Below, piece by piece: positions 51,407 to 59,974 of a stretch of DNA of 64,000 bases. The stretch lies in the NCBI RefSeq assembly GCF_000735135.1, contig NZ_JPLZ01000004.1, positions 22,130 to 86,129 of the forward strand, given 5' to 3'. The notes beneath the pieces were generated by a model. It was given only the letters and a program-made list of their open reading frames with translations. It was not told where the DNA came from and did not search any database. The stretch's first letter is position 1. Each line of letters begins with the position of its first letter. The translations under genes were made by a program, and so were the position numbers. Source of the DNA: Chryseobacterium sp. FH1 (GTDB lineage: Bacteria; Bacteroidota; Bacteroidia; Flavobacteriales; Weeksellaceae).

Positions 51407-53170
51407 ATGAATATCATACAACATATACAATCAAAAATATCTGAGATCATCCCGAAACTTTATAGTGTGGAAGGCGTGAACTTGGATGTTCAAAAAAATA
51501 AAACCGAGTTCGAAGGTGATTTCACCATCGTTATTTTTCCTTTGGTAAAGCTGGCAAAGAAAAGCCCTGATGCGATTGGAAACGAACTTGGAGAAGCGAT
51601 CAAAAACGAGATCGATTTTATTGAAAGCTTCAACATCGTGAAAGGTTTCCTTAATCTTAAATTGAAAGACGTGGTTTTCGCGAATCAATTGTCTGAACTT
51701 CAGGATGATTTTGATAACGTGACACCGAAAAATGCAACGGTTATGGTGGAATATTCTTCGCCAAATACCAACAAACCTTTGCACCTCGGGCACGTTAGAA
51801 ATAATCTTTTAGGTTATTCTGTTGCCGAGATCTTGAAAGCTGACGGTTATAATGTCATCAAATCTCAAATCATCAACGACCGTGGGATTCACATCTGCAA
51901 ATCGATGTTGGCGTGGGAGAAATTTGGGAACGGCGAAACACCAGAATCTACTGGTTTGAAAGGCGATAAATTGGTCGGAAATTACTACGTTGAATTTGAT
52001 AAGTTATACAAATCCGAGATCAAAGCAATGGTTGCCGACGGCATAGATGAGGAAACGGCGAAAAAGCAAGCGCCAAGCATCATCCAGGCTCAGGAAATGC
52101 TTTTGAAATGGGAGAATAATGACCCGGAAGTTCGAAAACTTTGGGCGATGATGAATGAGTGGGTTTATGCTGGTTTCAATGAAACTTATTCCCGATTGGG
52201 CGTTAATTTTGACCAGGTTCAGTATGAGAGCAATACCTACATTCTTGGGAAAGATCTCATTCAAAAAGGGCTTGACAGTGGGATTCTTTACAAGAAAGAT
52301 GATGGTTCTGTTTGGTGTGATTTGACGGATGAAGGTCTTGATCAGAAACTGCTTTTGCGTTCGGATGGGACTTCGGTTTATATGACTCAGGATCTTGGAA
52401 CTGCGGTTGAGCGTTTCAAAGAAAATGACATTCAGAAATTGATCTATACAGTTGGAAATGAGCAGGATTATCACTTTCAGGTCTTGTTCAAAATTTTGAA
52501 AAAATTGGGTTACGAATGGGCAGATCAGCTTTACCACTTGTCTTACGGCATGGTGGAATTGCCTGAAGGAAAAATGAAATCCCGAGAAGGAACCGTGGTA
52601 GACGCGGACGAATTGGTTGAAGAAATGATCTCCACTGCGAAAGAAAAATCTGAGGAACTTGGCAAGTTGGAAACGCTTTCTGACGAAGACAAAGTGAAAT
52701 CTTACGAAACAGTTGGATTGGGTGCTTTAAAATATTTCATTTTGAAAGTGGATCCGAGAAAGAAAATGCTCTTCAATCCTGCGGAAAGTATTGATTTTAA
52801 TGGAAATACTGGACCATTTATTCAATATACCTATGCGAGAATCCAGTCACTTTTGGCTAAGGCTGAATATGCTGGAAAAGGAAATTTTGGCGCATACGTT
52901 CCAAATGAAAGCGAGAAAGAAGTGATCATGCTTTTGGCTGAATTCAAAGAAGTGATTGCGCGATCTGCGGAAAGTTTAAGTCCAGCTTTGGTGGCGAATT
53001 ACGTTTATGAATTGGTGAAATCTTATAACTCTTTCTACCAGAATAACCCGATTGTAAAACAGGAAGATCTGGATGCGAAACAATTCCGTCTTCAGGTTTC
53101 TGATCTGGTTGCGAAGACGATCAAGAAAGCTTTATCAATATTGGGAATCAATGTGGTGAATAGAATGTAA
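51407..53170 (+). CDS. argS: arginyl-tRNA synthetase
   Basis: ArgS charges tRNA-Arg in the cytoplasm. The 587-residue product has the N-terminal Add1 domain, the class I HIGH motif in PLHLGHVRNN (His126-His129), the KMSKS equivalent KMKSR (about 389-393) and the C-terminal anticodon-binding (DALR) domain from about residue 465. It has the normal length and its own promoter and terminator. Confidence 0.97.
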   Translation: MNIIQHIQSKISEIIPKLYSVEGVNLDVQKNKTEFEGDFTIVIFPLVKLAKKSPDAIGNELGEAIKNEIDFIESFNIVKGFLNLKLKDVVFANQLSELQDDFDNVTPKNATVMVEYSSPNTNKPLHLGHVRNNLLGYSVAEILKADGYNVIKSQIINDRGIHICKSMLAWEKFGNGETPESTGLKGDKLVGNYYVEFDKLYKSEIKAMVADGIDEETAKKQAPSIIQAQEMLLKWENNDPEVRKLWAMMNEWVYAGFNETYSRLGVNFDQVQYESNTYILGKDLIQKGLDSGILYKKDDGSVWCDLTDEGLDQKLLLRSDGTSVYMTQDLGTAVERFKENDIQKLIYTVGNEQDYHFQVLFKILKKLGYEWADQLYHLSYGMVELPEGKMKSREGTVVDADELVEEMISTAKEKSEELGKLETLSDEDKVKSYETVGLGALKYFILKVDPRKKMLFNPAESIDFNGNTGPFIQYTYARIQSLLAKAEYAGKGNFGAYVPNESEKEVIMLLAEFKEVIARSAESLSPALVANYVYELVKSYNSFYQNNPIVKQEDLDAKQFRLQVSDLVAKTIKKALSILGINVVNRM

Positions 53171-53225
53171 ATGGCTGATGGCTGATTGCTTTTGGCAATT
53201 GGCTTTCAATTCGAAAATAAAATTA

Positions 53226-53253
53226 AAACTCTGCTTCGGTGGAGTTTTTTTGT
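53226..53253 (+). terminator. argS terminator
   Basis: AAACTCTGC, tetraloop TTCG, then GTGGAGTTT and a T-run. The UUCG loop makes it very stable. Confidence 0.85.
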
Positions 53254-53307
53254 TTTTGGTTCTTTGGATATGTATATTTGGAATGATAACCATGTGAAAA
53301 ATTTAAT

Positions 53308-53841
53308 ATGTACAAATTCTCCAATTCATTTACCGAATTCACTCAAAAAGAAATAAATGAAAATTCTAAAGAATATTTTATTGAAATTTTATCATTATTA
53401 AATGACAAATTTGATCTAAATCATTTTAATCCAATCCTGAAGAAATTCAAAATTGAAAGGGTTGAAGACATCAAACTTGATTCTTTGGATTTATTAATTT
53501 CTTATGCAAATTTCATATTAAAAGACAATATCATTTCTGAAATTGAAATTCAGGATTTTTCAATATTGAAAAGAATTTTCAGAATAAAAGAAGGTGATTT
53601 TAAAAAATTCAAGAATTTTGAAATAAACGAAATCTTAAAAAAGGAATTTATGCGAATTTATTCTGACAATTACGTCAATGACAAAGAGCAATTAATAAAC
53701 TTAAATCTTCAGTCATTATTTGACTTAAGTTACGATGAATTTGAAAACATAAAAAAAGATGAAGTCATATTATCATTAATCCAAGGCGCAAATCCAACAG
53801 ATTTAGATATTTCAAAAATTCCAAAAGGATTCATATTATAA
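53308..53841 (+). CDS. hypothetical protein with possible TerB-like helical domain
   Basis: The 177-residue protein is all-helical, with no signal or membrane segment. The stretch LLISYANFILKDNIISEIEI, then QDFSILKRIFRI, resembles a TerB-type motif (a helix, an acidic turn, IS-x-E, a second helix), but the match is weak. It overlaps the HxlR gene by one base (TAATG), so the two are co-transcribed. Strongly AT-rich, like other accessory genes here. I do not recognise a firm family. Confidence 0.55.
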   Translation: MYKFSNSFTEFTQKEINENSKEYFIEILSLLNDKFDLNHFNPILKKFKIERVEDIKLDSLDLLISYANFILKDNIISEIEIQDFSILKRIFRIKEGDFKKFKNFEINEILKKEFMRIYSDNYVNDKEQLINLNLQSLFDLSYDEFENIKKDEVILSLIQGANPTDLDISKIPKGFIL

Positions 53842-54221
53842 TGCGAAAAGAAAACTCCACCAATTCCCTCAACGAAAAGATATTAGAAGAATATTGCAAT
53901 GCTCATAAAATCCTTTCGCAAATCAGCGGAAGATGGAAAATTTCATTGATATTTATCTTGAAAAATGAGCACGTAAAATATTCTGAATTCAAATTGACAT
54001 TGCCAAATGTTACCGACAGAATATTGACCAAACAACTGAAAGAATTGGAAGCCAATGAGATTGTCATCAATTCTAAAGATAAAATCCAGCCCACTTATTC
54101 TTTGACAATTAAAGGAAAGAAAATCCTGGATTATTTGGACAAACTGAACGAGATCGATTTTGAAAATCAATCAAAAGAAACGGACTCCAAAAATTCTATC
54201 ACTTCACCATTCGGACTGTAA
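53841..54221 (+). CDS. HxlR-family winged-helix transcriptional regulator
   Basis: The 126-residue protein has the HxlR core: ILSQISGRWKISLIFILKNE, then SEFKLTLPNVTDRILTKQLKELEANEIV and YSLTIKGKKIL. It starts with the TAATG overlap of the preceding helical protein. The 3' end overlaps the convergent VOC gene by 55 bases. Target genes are unknown; the VOC gene is one candidate. Confidence 0.87.
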   Translation: MRKENSTNSLNEKILEEYCNAHKILSQISGRWKISLIFILKNEHVKYSEFKLTLPNVTDRILTKQLKELEANEIVINSKDKIQPTYSLTIKGKKILDYLDKLNEIDFENQSKETDSKNSITSPFGL

Positions 54222-54625
54222 ACCAAGCTGTTTCTGACATTCACAGATTTATGTCCATTGATCAAATCAATTTCGAAAACACCTTCACTCAAATCTGTTG
54301 CCCCATTTTTCAACGCTTCTATTCTAGCTTTTTCAGCATCTTTCACCACAAAACAAATATGAAGGATTGAATTTTCGATAAATTCTTCATTCGCTTTTCT
54401 TTTTCTTCCTTGCGATGGCATACTTGCATTCTTATCACAAATTTCTACGAATGAATTGATCTTTGCATGGTGCATCATCACACACTTTTCAAGTTCGAAA
54501 TCTGGCAACGACCAGGAATGTTGCACTTTGAAACCCAATGTCTCGTAAAAACCAACGGTTTCTTCAAAATTGACCGCTTTCAACGAATAATGGTGGAAAC
54601 CGATGATGTTGTCTTGTAAATTCAT
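54167..54625 (-). CDS. VOC-family (glyoxalase-like) protein
   Basis: The 152-residue protein is a vicinal oxygen chelate fold made of two beta-alpha-beta-beta-beta units: IGFHHYSLKAVNFEETVGFYETLGF (in parts) with the N-terminal His, and ILHICFVVKDAEKARIEALKNGA with a second His. It ends YSPNGEVIEFLES with the metal-binding Glu. The His and Glu places suit a metal-dependent lyase or dioxygenase. The substrate is unknown. It converges on the HxlR gene with a 55-base overlap. Confidence 0.85.
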   Translation of the reverse strand: MNLQDNIIGFHHYSLKAVNFEETVGFYETLGFKVQHSWSLPDFELEKCVMMHHAKINSFVEICDKNASMPSQGRKRKANEEFIENSILHICFVVKDAEKARIEALKNGATDLSEGVFEIDLINGHKSVNVRNSLVYSPNGEVIEFLESVSFD

Positions 54626-54706
54626 TTTTCAAATTTTCAACAAAATTAATGGGTGAAGCTTTGTTATGAAAGAACTTACAAAATTGTTAGTCGAAAAACG
54701 ACTAAC

Positions 54707-55591
54707 CTATTCCTTATTGGTATATTTATCTAAAATGCGTTCTGTGAGTGGATTGAGGCTTTTTCCATTCTCTGGATTAATACCATCTGCAGTAAAAAAT
54801 TCTACTTCATTTTGATATTTGGAATACCAAATTCCTCTAACTGAACTGATGGTGTCTGGTTTGGTTATTTTTTTGAAATTGGCAATTTTCTTAGGATCGA
54901 TTGCAATCAAATCATCCTTGGGTTGGTTACAATCTTCCGGGATATATTGCTTTCCGTTCCAATACATGCATTGCTTCGTTTCAGCCAACAATCCTAACTT
55001 ATTTTCATTGTTTACTATTTCGGGTGACCTTTCATCTGCTTTGTACATTTTATTTCCGACGAATAAACCGCCACAAAGAATCGCTCCGATAATTCCTAGA
55101 TTACTTTGCTTGGTAAGGAATTCTTGAAGATTAAAAACTGGACTATTAAGAAGTGTAAAATTAAAATTAGTCCCTTTTAAAGATTGTTCTTCATCATCGA
55201 TACTGAATTTCAATGTCGTAGAATCATTAATTTTTTTTGTAAAAGTAAAATTCTTGCAAAAATCCTCATAATCTTTGTATCCGACATATTTACTTAATTG
55301 ATCCAAAGTAATTTCATCAATAAAACGATCTTGATTTTTTTGTACTAAATCGGTATAATACCTTTCAAACATCTTATCTGTTTTTGCAGATCCGAATAAA
55401 CCTTCAAAATGAGTACTAAGATATCCAGCAAGATAATTTTTGCTGGCATTTTCTTTTTTTAACTCTTTTTCGGCTTGTTCAAAAGCTGTTTTGACTAAAG
55501 TTTTCTTCTTGTCATACATATATTTTAATTGAAGAATTAATTCCGTGTCCAAATTAGACAAACCTATGTCTGAAAAATTACGGTTTTCCAT
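54707..55591 (-). CDS. hypothetical membrane-anchored protein
   Basis: From the ATG at 55591 the product has 294 residues. The N-terminal part (to about 155) is helical and includes LSKYVGYKDYEDFCKNF, a motif I have seen in several Bacteroidota proteins of unknown function. A single membrane segment NLGIIGAILCGGLFVGNKMY follows (about 180-200). The C-terminal part has CMYWNGKQYIPEDCNQ and a repeat-like GIWYSKYQNEVEFFTADG. It looks like a cytoplasmic domain tethered to a periplasmic domain. A good promoter lies at 55704-55734. No function can be given. Confidence 0.6.
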   Translation of the reverse strand: MENRNFSDIGLSNLDTELILQLKYMYDKKKTLVKTAFEQAEKELKKENASKNYLAGYLSTHFEGLFGSAKTDKMFERYYTDLVQKNQDRFIDEITLDQLSKYVGYKDYEDFCKNFTFTKKINDSTTLKFSIDDEEQSLKGTNFNFTLLNSPVFNLQEFLTKQSNLGIIGAILCGGLFVGNKMYKADERSPEIVNNENKLGLLAETKQCMYWNGKQYIPEDCNQPKDDLIAIDPKKIANFKKITKPDTISSVRGIWYSKYQNEVEFFTADGINPENGKSLNPLTERILDKYTNKE

Positions 55592-55703
55592 AAAAATGAT
55601 AAAAATCCTGTCCAATCTGTGTCCAGTCTCTGTCTAGGAAAAAGGACCCCATTTGGCTGAAATTTGTAATCAGAAATCAGTGATAAACAAAACATTACAA
55701 AAA

Positions 55704-55734
55704 CAAAGTTACAAAACTGATTTCCAAAAAACAA
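55704..55734 (-). promoter_or_regulatory. promoter of the membrane-anchored hypothetical gene
   Basis: Minus strand: TTG (55734-55732), 20-base spacer, TAACTTTG (55711-55704). It is a full Bacteroidota -33/-7 match, 113 bases before the ATG at 55591. Confidence 0.65.
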
Positions 55735-55908
55735 CCAGATAAAACGGAGAGAGATCTCTGGCTTGGGAAGCAGATGTTTCTCTTCCGTTTTTGAAGGTTG
55801 ACTTCCCAAAAATTTAAGAAGCGCTTCTTTTTTCAACCACTGTGTCATCTGCTCGCGATCCGTTTTGCGGGGAAGAACACGAATGTCAATTTTTAAATTT
55901 TTACGACA

Positions 55909-56076
55909 ATGTTAAACTTAATTTTAATACTATTGGGATTGATCTCAAACCCTAACTCAAATACTTCAAACTGCGGAAATGAGGGCACTACAACTACATC
56001 ATCAGTTCCACAACCGAGTCCTAATCCAGGAGGAACTGGTGGGGAAGATGGACATCCCATTCCTCCGAAAAAATAA
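55909..56076 (+). CDS. small putative secreted peptide (55 aa)
   Basis: The frame encodes a hydrophobic start (MLNLILILLGLIS) and a short Asn/Ser/Thr/Gly/Pro-rich tail (SVPQPSPNPGGTGGEDGH followed by PIPPKK) with one Cys at position 22. It ends 17 bases before a strong terminator that belongs to no other plus-strand gene, and 75 bases before the TPR histidine kinase. The hydrophobic start looks like a weak signal peptide or a lipoprotein-like leader. Similar short Pro/Gly-rich secreted peptides occur near signalling genes in Chryseobacterium as far as I recall. Function unknown. Confidence 0.55.
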   Translation: MLNLILILLGLISNPNSNTSNCGNEGTTTTSSVPQPSPNPGGTGGEDGHPIPPKK

Positions 56077-56092
56077 TTCAACATGTAATTAT

Positions 56093-56123
56093 AAAACGAA
56101 AGGTTCTTCCTTTCGTTTTTTTG
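56093..56123 (+). terminator. terminator after the small peptide gene
   Basis: AAAACGAAAGG, loop TTCTT, CCTTTCGTTTT, an 11-bp perfect stem, then TTTG. It separates the peptide gene from the kinase gene. Confidence 0.85.
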
Positions 56124-56151
56124 TTTTAATTTCATAGAAAAATTATAAACT

Positions 56152-57813
56152 TTGAAATTACTTAGCCTTTTATGTTTACTTATAATCTTATCATGTTCTA
56201 AAGAAAAAGTTTTAAAAAATAATGAAATAAAAAATTTTTATTATGATAAAGCATTTGTTTTTAGAGAAGTAGGCAAATCCGACAGTGCTTTTCAATATTT
56301 TGACAAGGCTAAAAATGTTTTTTTGGAAAAGCATGATAGTGCAGATGCAGGAAGATGTTTAGTCAATATGGCAATTATTCAAGAACAATTTGGTGATAAT
56401 TACGGAGGATTGGAAACAGGCATCTCAGCATTAAAATATTTTAATGATAAAGACTCATCTTTACACAATTATCTATCCATCAATTATAATACATTGGGAA
56501 TATTATCCAGTAAACTGACAAACTATAATAAAGCAATTGAATTTTATGAAAAAGCTATATTATTTTCAAAAGATTCAGTAAATAAAAATCTCTACACAAA
56601 TAATCTCGCTAACAATTACAGAAGAAATAAAGATTACAATGTATCAATAAAAATTTTAAGTACTTTATTGAATAAAAATAAGCAAAACACAAATTACAAG
56701 TCACGTATTTTAGATAATCTTGCCTTCACAAAATGGACTCATAATGCCCAACATAATCCCCTTTCCGAATTTCAGGAAGCATTAAAAATTAGACTAAAAG
56801 ATCAAGACAATTGGGGACTAAATTCCAGCTATTCACATTTATCGGACTATTATGCCAAAAAAAATCAAGATTCGGCCCTAGTTTATGCAAGAAAAATGTT
56901 TGCAATATCGAAAGAAATCAAAAGCCCAGACGATCAAATCGAAGCACTTCAAAAATTAATCTCCCTCGAAGACGCCAACAATTCCAAACAGTATTTCAAA
57001 GTTTATCAAAAGATGAATGACAGTCTTCAAACGGCAAGAAATAAAGCTAAAAATCAATTTGCACTCATCCGGTATGAAACCGAAAAAAACAAAGCTGACT
57101 TTCTAAAAGCAAAAGCCGAAAGCACTGAAAGACAAAATCATATTATAAAACAATATGTTGCTCTTGCGTTTGCTTTAATTACAATCATTGGTTTCATTTT
57201 ATACCTTAAAAAAAGAAAAAAAATCCATCAGCAAGAAAAACTTTTGGAAGTCAAAAATACAGAACTGAAATACTCCAAAAAAGTACACGACCGCGTTGCT
57301 AACAGAATTTATCAAATTTTATCTCAAGTTGAGAATAAAGAACACATTGACAGAGATTCGCTACTATTCGGTTTGGAAAATGTTTACGAAACCTCTAGAG
57401 ATATCTCTTATGAAAATGAAGAAATCAATGAGAATCAAAACTATTTTGAGCAACTTCAAAGTATGCTTGACTCTTATTCGTCGGACGCTGTACAAGTTAT
57501 TTTTCACGGGAATAACGAAAAATTATGGGAAGGTGTCAATTTTCAAATCAGAACCGAAGTTTATTTAATTCTGCAGGAATTGATGACCAATATGAAAAAA
57601 CACAGTCAGGCAGACAAAGTTTTTCTAAAATTCACAAATGAGAGTTCACACATAAACATCTCATACACAGACAACGGCGTTGGAATAAAAACACATTCAC
57701 CTAAAAATGGTCTTCAAAATATGGAAAACCGTATTAATTCTATAAATGGAAAAATTAATTTTGACACAGAAACAAATAATTTACTGAAAATCAATATTTC
57801 ATTTCCAATTTAA
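56152..57813 (+). CDS. TPR-containing sensor histidine kinase
   Basis: The 553-residue protein begins at a TTG (no in-frame ATG is near). It has a lipoprotein-like signal (LLIILSCSKEK, Cys15), periplasmic tetratricopeptide repeats (about 25-310), and one membrane segment (YVALAFALITIIGFILYL, about 342-360). The HisKA_3-like dimerisation helix carries His379 in KKVHDRVANR. The ATPase domain has LILQELMTNMKKHS (N box), YTDNGVGIK (G1) and KNGLQNMENRI (G2). It phosphorylates the response regulator encoded 10 bases later. The signal sensed is unknown. Confidence 0.9.
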   Translation: MKLLSLLCLLIILSCSKEKVLKNNEIKNFYYDKAFVFREVGKSDSAFQYFDKAKNVFLEKHDSADAGRCLVNMAIIQEQFGDNYGGLETGISALKYFNDKDSSLHNYLSINYNTLGILSSKLTNYNKAIEFYEKAILFSKDSVNKNLYTNNLANNYRRNKDYNVSIKILSTLLNKNKQNTNYKSRILDNLAFTKWTHNAQHNPLSEFQEALKIRLKDQDNWGLNSSYSHLSDYYAKKNQDSALVYARKMFAISKEIKSPDDQIEALQKLISLEDANNSKQYFKVYQKMNDSLQTARNKAKNQFALIRYETEKNKADFLKAKAESTERQNHIIKQYVALAFALITIIGFILYLKKRKKIHQQEKLLEVKNTELKYSKKVHDRVANRIYQILSQVENKEHIDRDSLLFGLENVYETSRDISYENEEINENQNYFEQLQSMLDSYSSDAVQVIFHGNNEKLWEGVNFQIRTEVYLILQELMTNMKKHSQADKVFLKFTNESSHINISYTDNGVGIKTHSPKNGLQNMENRINSINGKINFDTETNNLLKINISFPI

Positions 57814-57823
57814 AAAAAAACAC

Positions 57824-58483
57824 ATGTTTACAAAAGTTCTTATTGCAGAAGATTATGAAAGCTCCAACATTTCCGTCCAAAAGGCTTTGGAAGATTTGAA
57901 GATTACTAATCCAAAATACGTTAGTTATTGCGATGACGCCATCAGCAGGATCAAAATGGGAATCCAGGAAAATAATTCTTTTGAGTTGCTGATCACAGAT
58001 CTTTCTTTTGAAGAAGATCACAGACACCAAAAGATAAAAAATGGTCAACAGTTGATAGATGCTGTAAAAGAAATACAACCCGACTTAAAAATAATTGTTT
58101 TCTCCGTAAATAAAAAACAAGGTATTATAGATGATCTTTTCAATAAGCAAAATATCAATGCGTATGTTAGAAAAGCCAGAGAAGATGTGAAAGATCTTAA
58201 AAAAGCAATAAAATCTGTTTATAATAATGAAAAATACATTTCCTATGATCTCAAAGGAAATAAAAAAAGTGCTTTCGAATTTTCTGAGTACGACACTTTG
58301 CTTGTTACCTTATTAGCCAATGGAATACTTGTGAAAGAAATCCCAAATCACCTAAAGGAAAACGAGATAAAACCTGCCAGCATGAGTGCCGTCGAAAAAA
58401 GGCTGAAGGAAATCAAAGAATCCTTGTCTATCAATAGTAATGAACAATTAATTGCTTTTTGCAAAGACTTCGGAATCATATAA
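57824..58483 (+). CDS. response regulator with LuxR-like DNA-binding domain
   Basis: The 219-residue partner of the preceding kinase has a receiver domain (1-130) with phospho-acceptor Asp59 (LLITDLSF). It has a C-terminal helix-turn-helix region (about 150-219: FSEYDTLLVTLLANGILVKE then SAVEKRLKEIKESLS), a divergent LuxR/NarL-type domain. The 10-base gap to the kinase gene and the terminator after it define a two-gene operon. Its targets are unknown. Confidence 0.87.
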   Translation: MFTKVLIAEDYESSNISVQKALEDLKITNPKYVSYCDDAISRIKMGIQENNSFELLITDLSFEEDHRHQKIKNGQQLIDAVKEIQPDLKIIVFSVNKKQGIIDDLFNKQNINAYVRKAREDVKDLKKAIKSVYNNEKYISYDLKGNKKSAFEFSEYDTLLVTLLANGILVKEIPNHLKENEIKPASMSAVEKRLKEIKESLSINSNEQLIAFCKDFGII

Positions 58484-58510
58484 GATTTTTCAACGATAAT
58501 CGACTATTAT

Positions 58511-58543
58511 TAAAAACTTTCAAAACATTTGGAAGTTTTTTTT
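58511..58543 (+). terminator. terminator of the kinase-regulator operon
   Basis: AAAAACTTTC and GGAAGTTTTT pair (one G-T) around AAAACATTT, then a T-run. A second short hairpin TTTTTACGG/CCGTAAAAA follows at 58545-58566. Confidence 0.75.
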
Positions 58544-58584
58544 GTTTTTACGGATTTCCGTAAAAAATTGAATTGGGGCAGAAG

Positions 58585-58592
58585 TAATTTTG
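58585..58592 (+). promoter_or_regulatory. -7 box of the six-gene operon
   Basis: TAATTTTG, 23 bases before the first ATG. No clear -33 TTG at the standard spacing. Confidence 0.5.
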
Positions 58593-58615
58593 GAGTGTTA
58601 AACAAATAAATAGAC

Positions 58616-59686
58616 ATGGATCTCAAATTAAAATTAGAACAACTGCATCAAAGAGTGAATGGACTCAGGGATCAGATACAAACAGAGGAGGCTACCAAAA
58701 CTGCTTTCGTAATGCCATTCATTCAAATTCTGGGATATGATATCTTCAATCCAACCGAAGTCATTCCGGAATTCATTGCGGACATCGGAACCAAAAAAGG
58801 TGAAAAGGTGGATTTCGTGATCAAGAGAGATGATGAACCCATCTTAATTATTGAATGCAAAAGTTGGCGGGAAAACGTGGATGCTCATAACTCTCAACTG
58901 CATCGCTATTATCACGTTTCAAAAGCGAGATTCGGCGTTCTGACAAACGGCATTATTTATAATTTCTACACAGACCTGGAGAAACCCAATATTATGGATG
59001 AAAAGCCATTTTTCACCATCAACCTTGATAATATTAAAGATAATTCCATCAAAGTTTTGGAAAGCTTTACGAAATCCGGTTATAATTTGGAATCGATTTT
59101 AGACTCAGCTGAAGCTTTGAAATACATCAAAGCCATCAGAAAAGAATTCGAAAAAGAAATAGAAAATCCATCTGACGAAATAGTGAAACTTCTTGTCAAC
59201 AGATTCTTTGAAAGGCCTTTGACGGCAAACCGAATGATTGTTTTCAAAGAATATACGAAAAGAGCGTTAAGCCTATCGATATCAGAATCCATCAGCTCAA
59301 GATTAAAATCAGCCTTGGTCATCAATGATAATATTGAGACGGAGAAAGTCGCCATAGCAACAAACACTATCGATTTGAATGCCGACATTCCAAAAGTAGT
59401 GACGACTGACGAAGAGTTGGAAGCTTTCCAAATCGTAAAAGCCATCTTGAGAGAAAAGATTCCAACTGAAAGAATCGCTTACAGAGATACACAGTCATAT
59501 TTTGGGATTTTATTGGACGACAATAACAGAAAGCCTATTTGCAGATTCCATTTTGGAAGTAGTCGAAACTTGATTGAGTTATTTCATAATGGTAAAGATT
59601 CCGGAGAAAAAGTAAACCTTGGCTCTTTAGATGAGATTTACAACCATCGTGACGAGCTACATCAAACTATTGAAAATTATAATTAA
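58616..59686 (+). CDS. HsdR_N-type PD-(D/E)XK endonuclease-like protein
   Basis: The 356-residue protein carries the type I restriction HsdR N-terminal nuclease fold without the helicase part. The catalytic set is visible: Glu25 in EEATKTAFVMPFIQILGYD, Asp66 in EKVDFVI, and Glu80-x-Lys82 in LIIECKSW, followed by a glutamine motif-like SQLHRYYH. The rest (about 150-356) is helical, then a small C-terminal beta domain (YFGILLDDNNRKPICRFHF). No methyltransferase or specificity gene is near, so it is not a normal type I system. It is the first gene of a tight six-gene operon and may cut DNA in a defence or stress system. Confidence 0.85.
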   Translation: MDLKLKLEQLHQRVNGLRDQIQTEEATKTAFVMPFIQILGYDIFNPTEVIPEFIADIGTKKGEKVDFVIKRDDEPILIIECKSWRENVDAHNSQLHRYYHVSKARFGVLTNGIIYNFYTDLEKPNIMDEKPFFTINLDNIKDNSIKVLESFTKSGYNLESILDSAEALKYIKAIRKEFEKEIENPSDEIVKLLVNRFFERPLTANRMIVFKEYTKRALSLSISESISSRLKSALVINDNIETEKVAIATNTIDLNADIPKVVTTDEELEAFQIVKAILREKIPTERIAYRDTQSYFGILLDDNNRKPICRFHFGSSRNLIELFHNGKDSGEKVNLGSLDEIYNHRDELHQTIENYN

Positions 59687-59696
59687 AACTACCACT

Positions 59697-59972
59697 ATGA
59701 AAAAACTACTTTTCACACTACTTACTTTAGGATTATTAATTCCCACAACTTACGAAGCATCAACAAGCAATTTTTCATCTACAACAGAATTTGCAGTCAA
59801 AAAACAGAAGAAGAAAAAAGCCTCTAAAGGTAAGAAATCATCAAGTGCAAAGAAAAAAGGTTGTACCTACAATGGTTATCCTTTAGAAGTTGGACCACGA
59901 GGTGGCTGCTATTATTGGTCTGGTAGCAGCAAGGAATATGTTGACAGAAGTTATTGTTCTGGATGCAATTGA
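59697..59972 (+). CDS. small basic secreted protein with GPRGGCYYW motif
   Basis: The 91-residue product from the ATG at 59697 has a signal peptide (MKKLLFTLLTLGLLIPTTYEA), then a lysine-rich linker (KKQKKKKASKGKKSSSAKKK). A C-terminal motif of about 35 residues follows, with CTYNGYPLEVGPRGGCYYWS and YVDRSYCSGC. The GPRGG-x-YY...YVDR pattern resembles the short basic adaptor-type domain found in many phage, virus and DNA-processing proteins; here it has four cysteines and appears exported. It lies 10 bases after the nuclease gene. Confidence 0.7.
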   Translation: MKKLLFTLLTLGLLIPTTYEASTSNFSSTTEFAVKKQKKKKASKGKKSSSAKKKGCTYNGYPLEVGPRGGCYYWSGSSKEYVDRSYCSGCN

Positions 59973-59974
59973 TC

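Noticed and set aside
55564..55848. 94-residue minus-strand frame beginning MTQWLKKEALLKFLG
   Set aside because: It contains the promoter of the 55591 gene and overlaps that gene's start in another frame. Its second half looks like random translation. It could be a remnant, but I cannot support it as a gene.
55893..56135. 80-residue minus-strand frame opposite the small peptide gene
   Set aside because: Its sequence is the antisense of the Pro/Gly-rich tail and terminator. It has no start context, and the plus-strand frame has the signal-like start and matched terminator.
58616..59686. Type I restriction-modification system
   Set aside because: Only the HsdR N-terminal nuclease domain is present. 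There is no helicase region, HsdM or HsdS gene in the neighbourhood.
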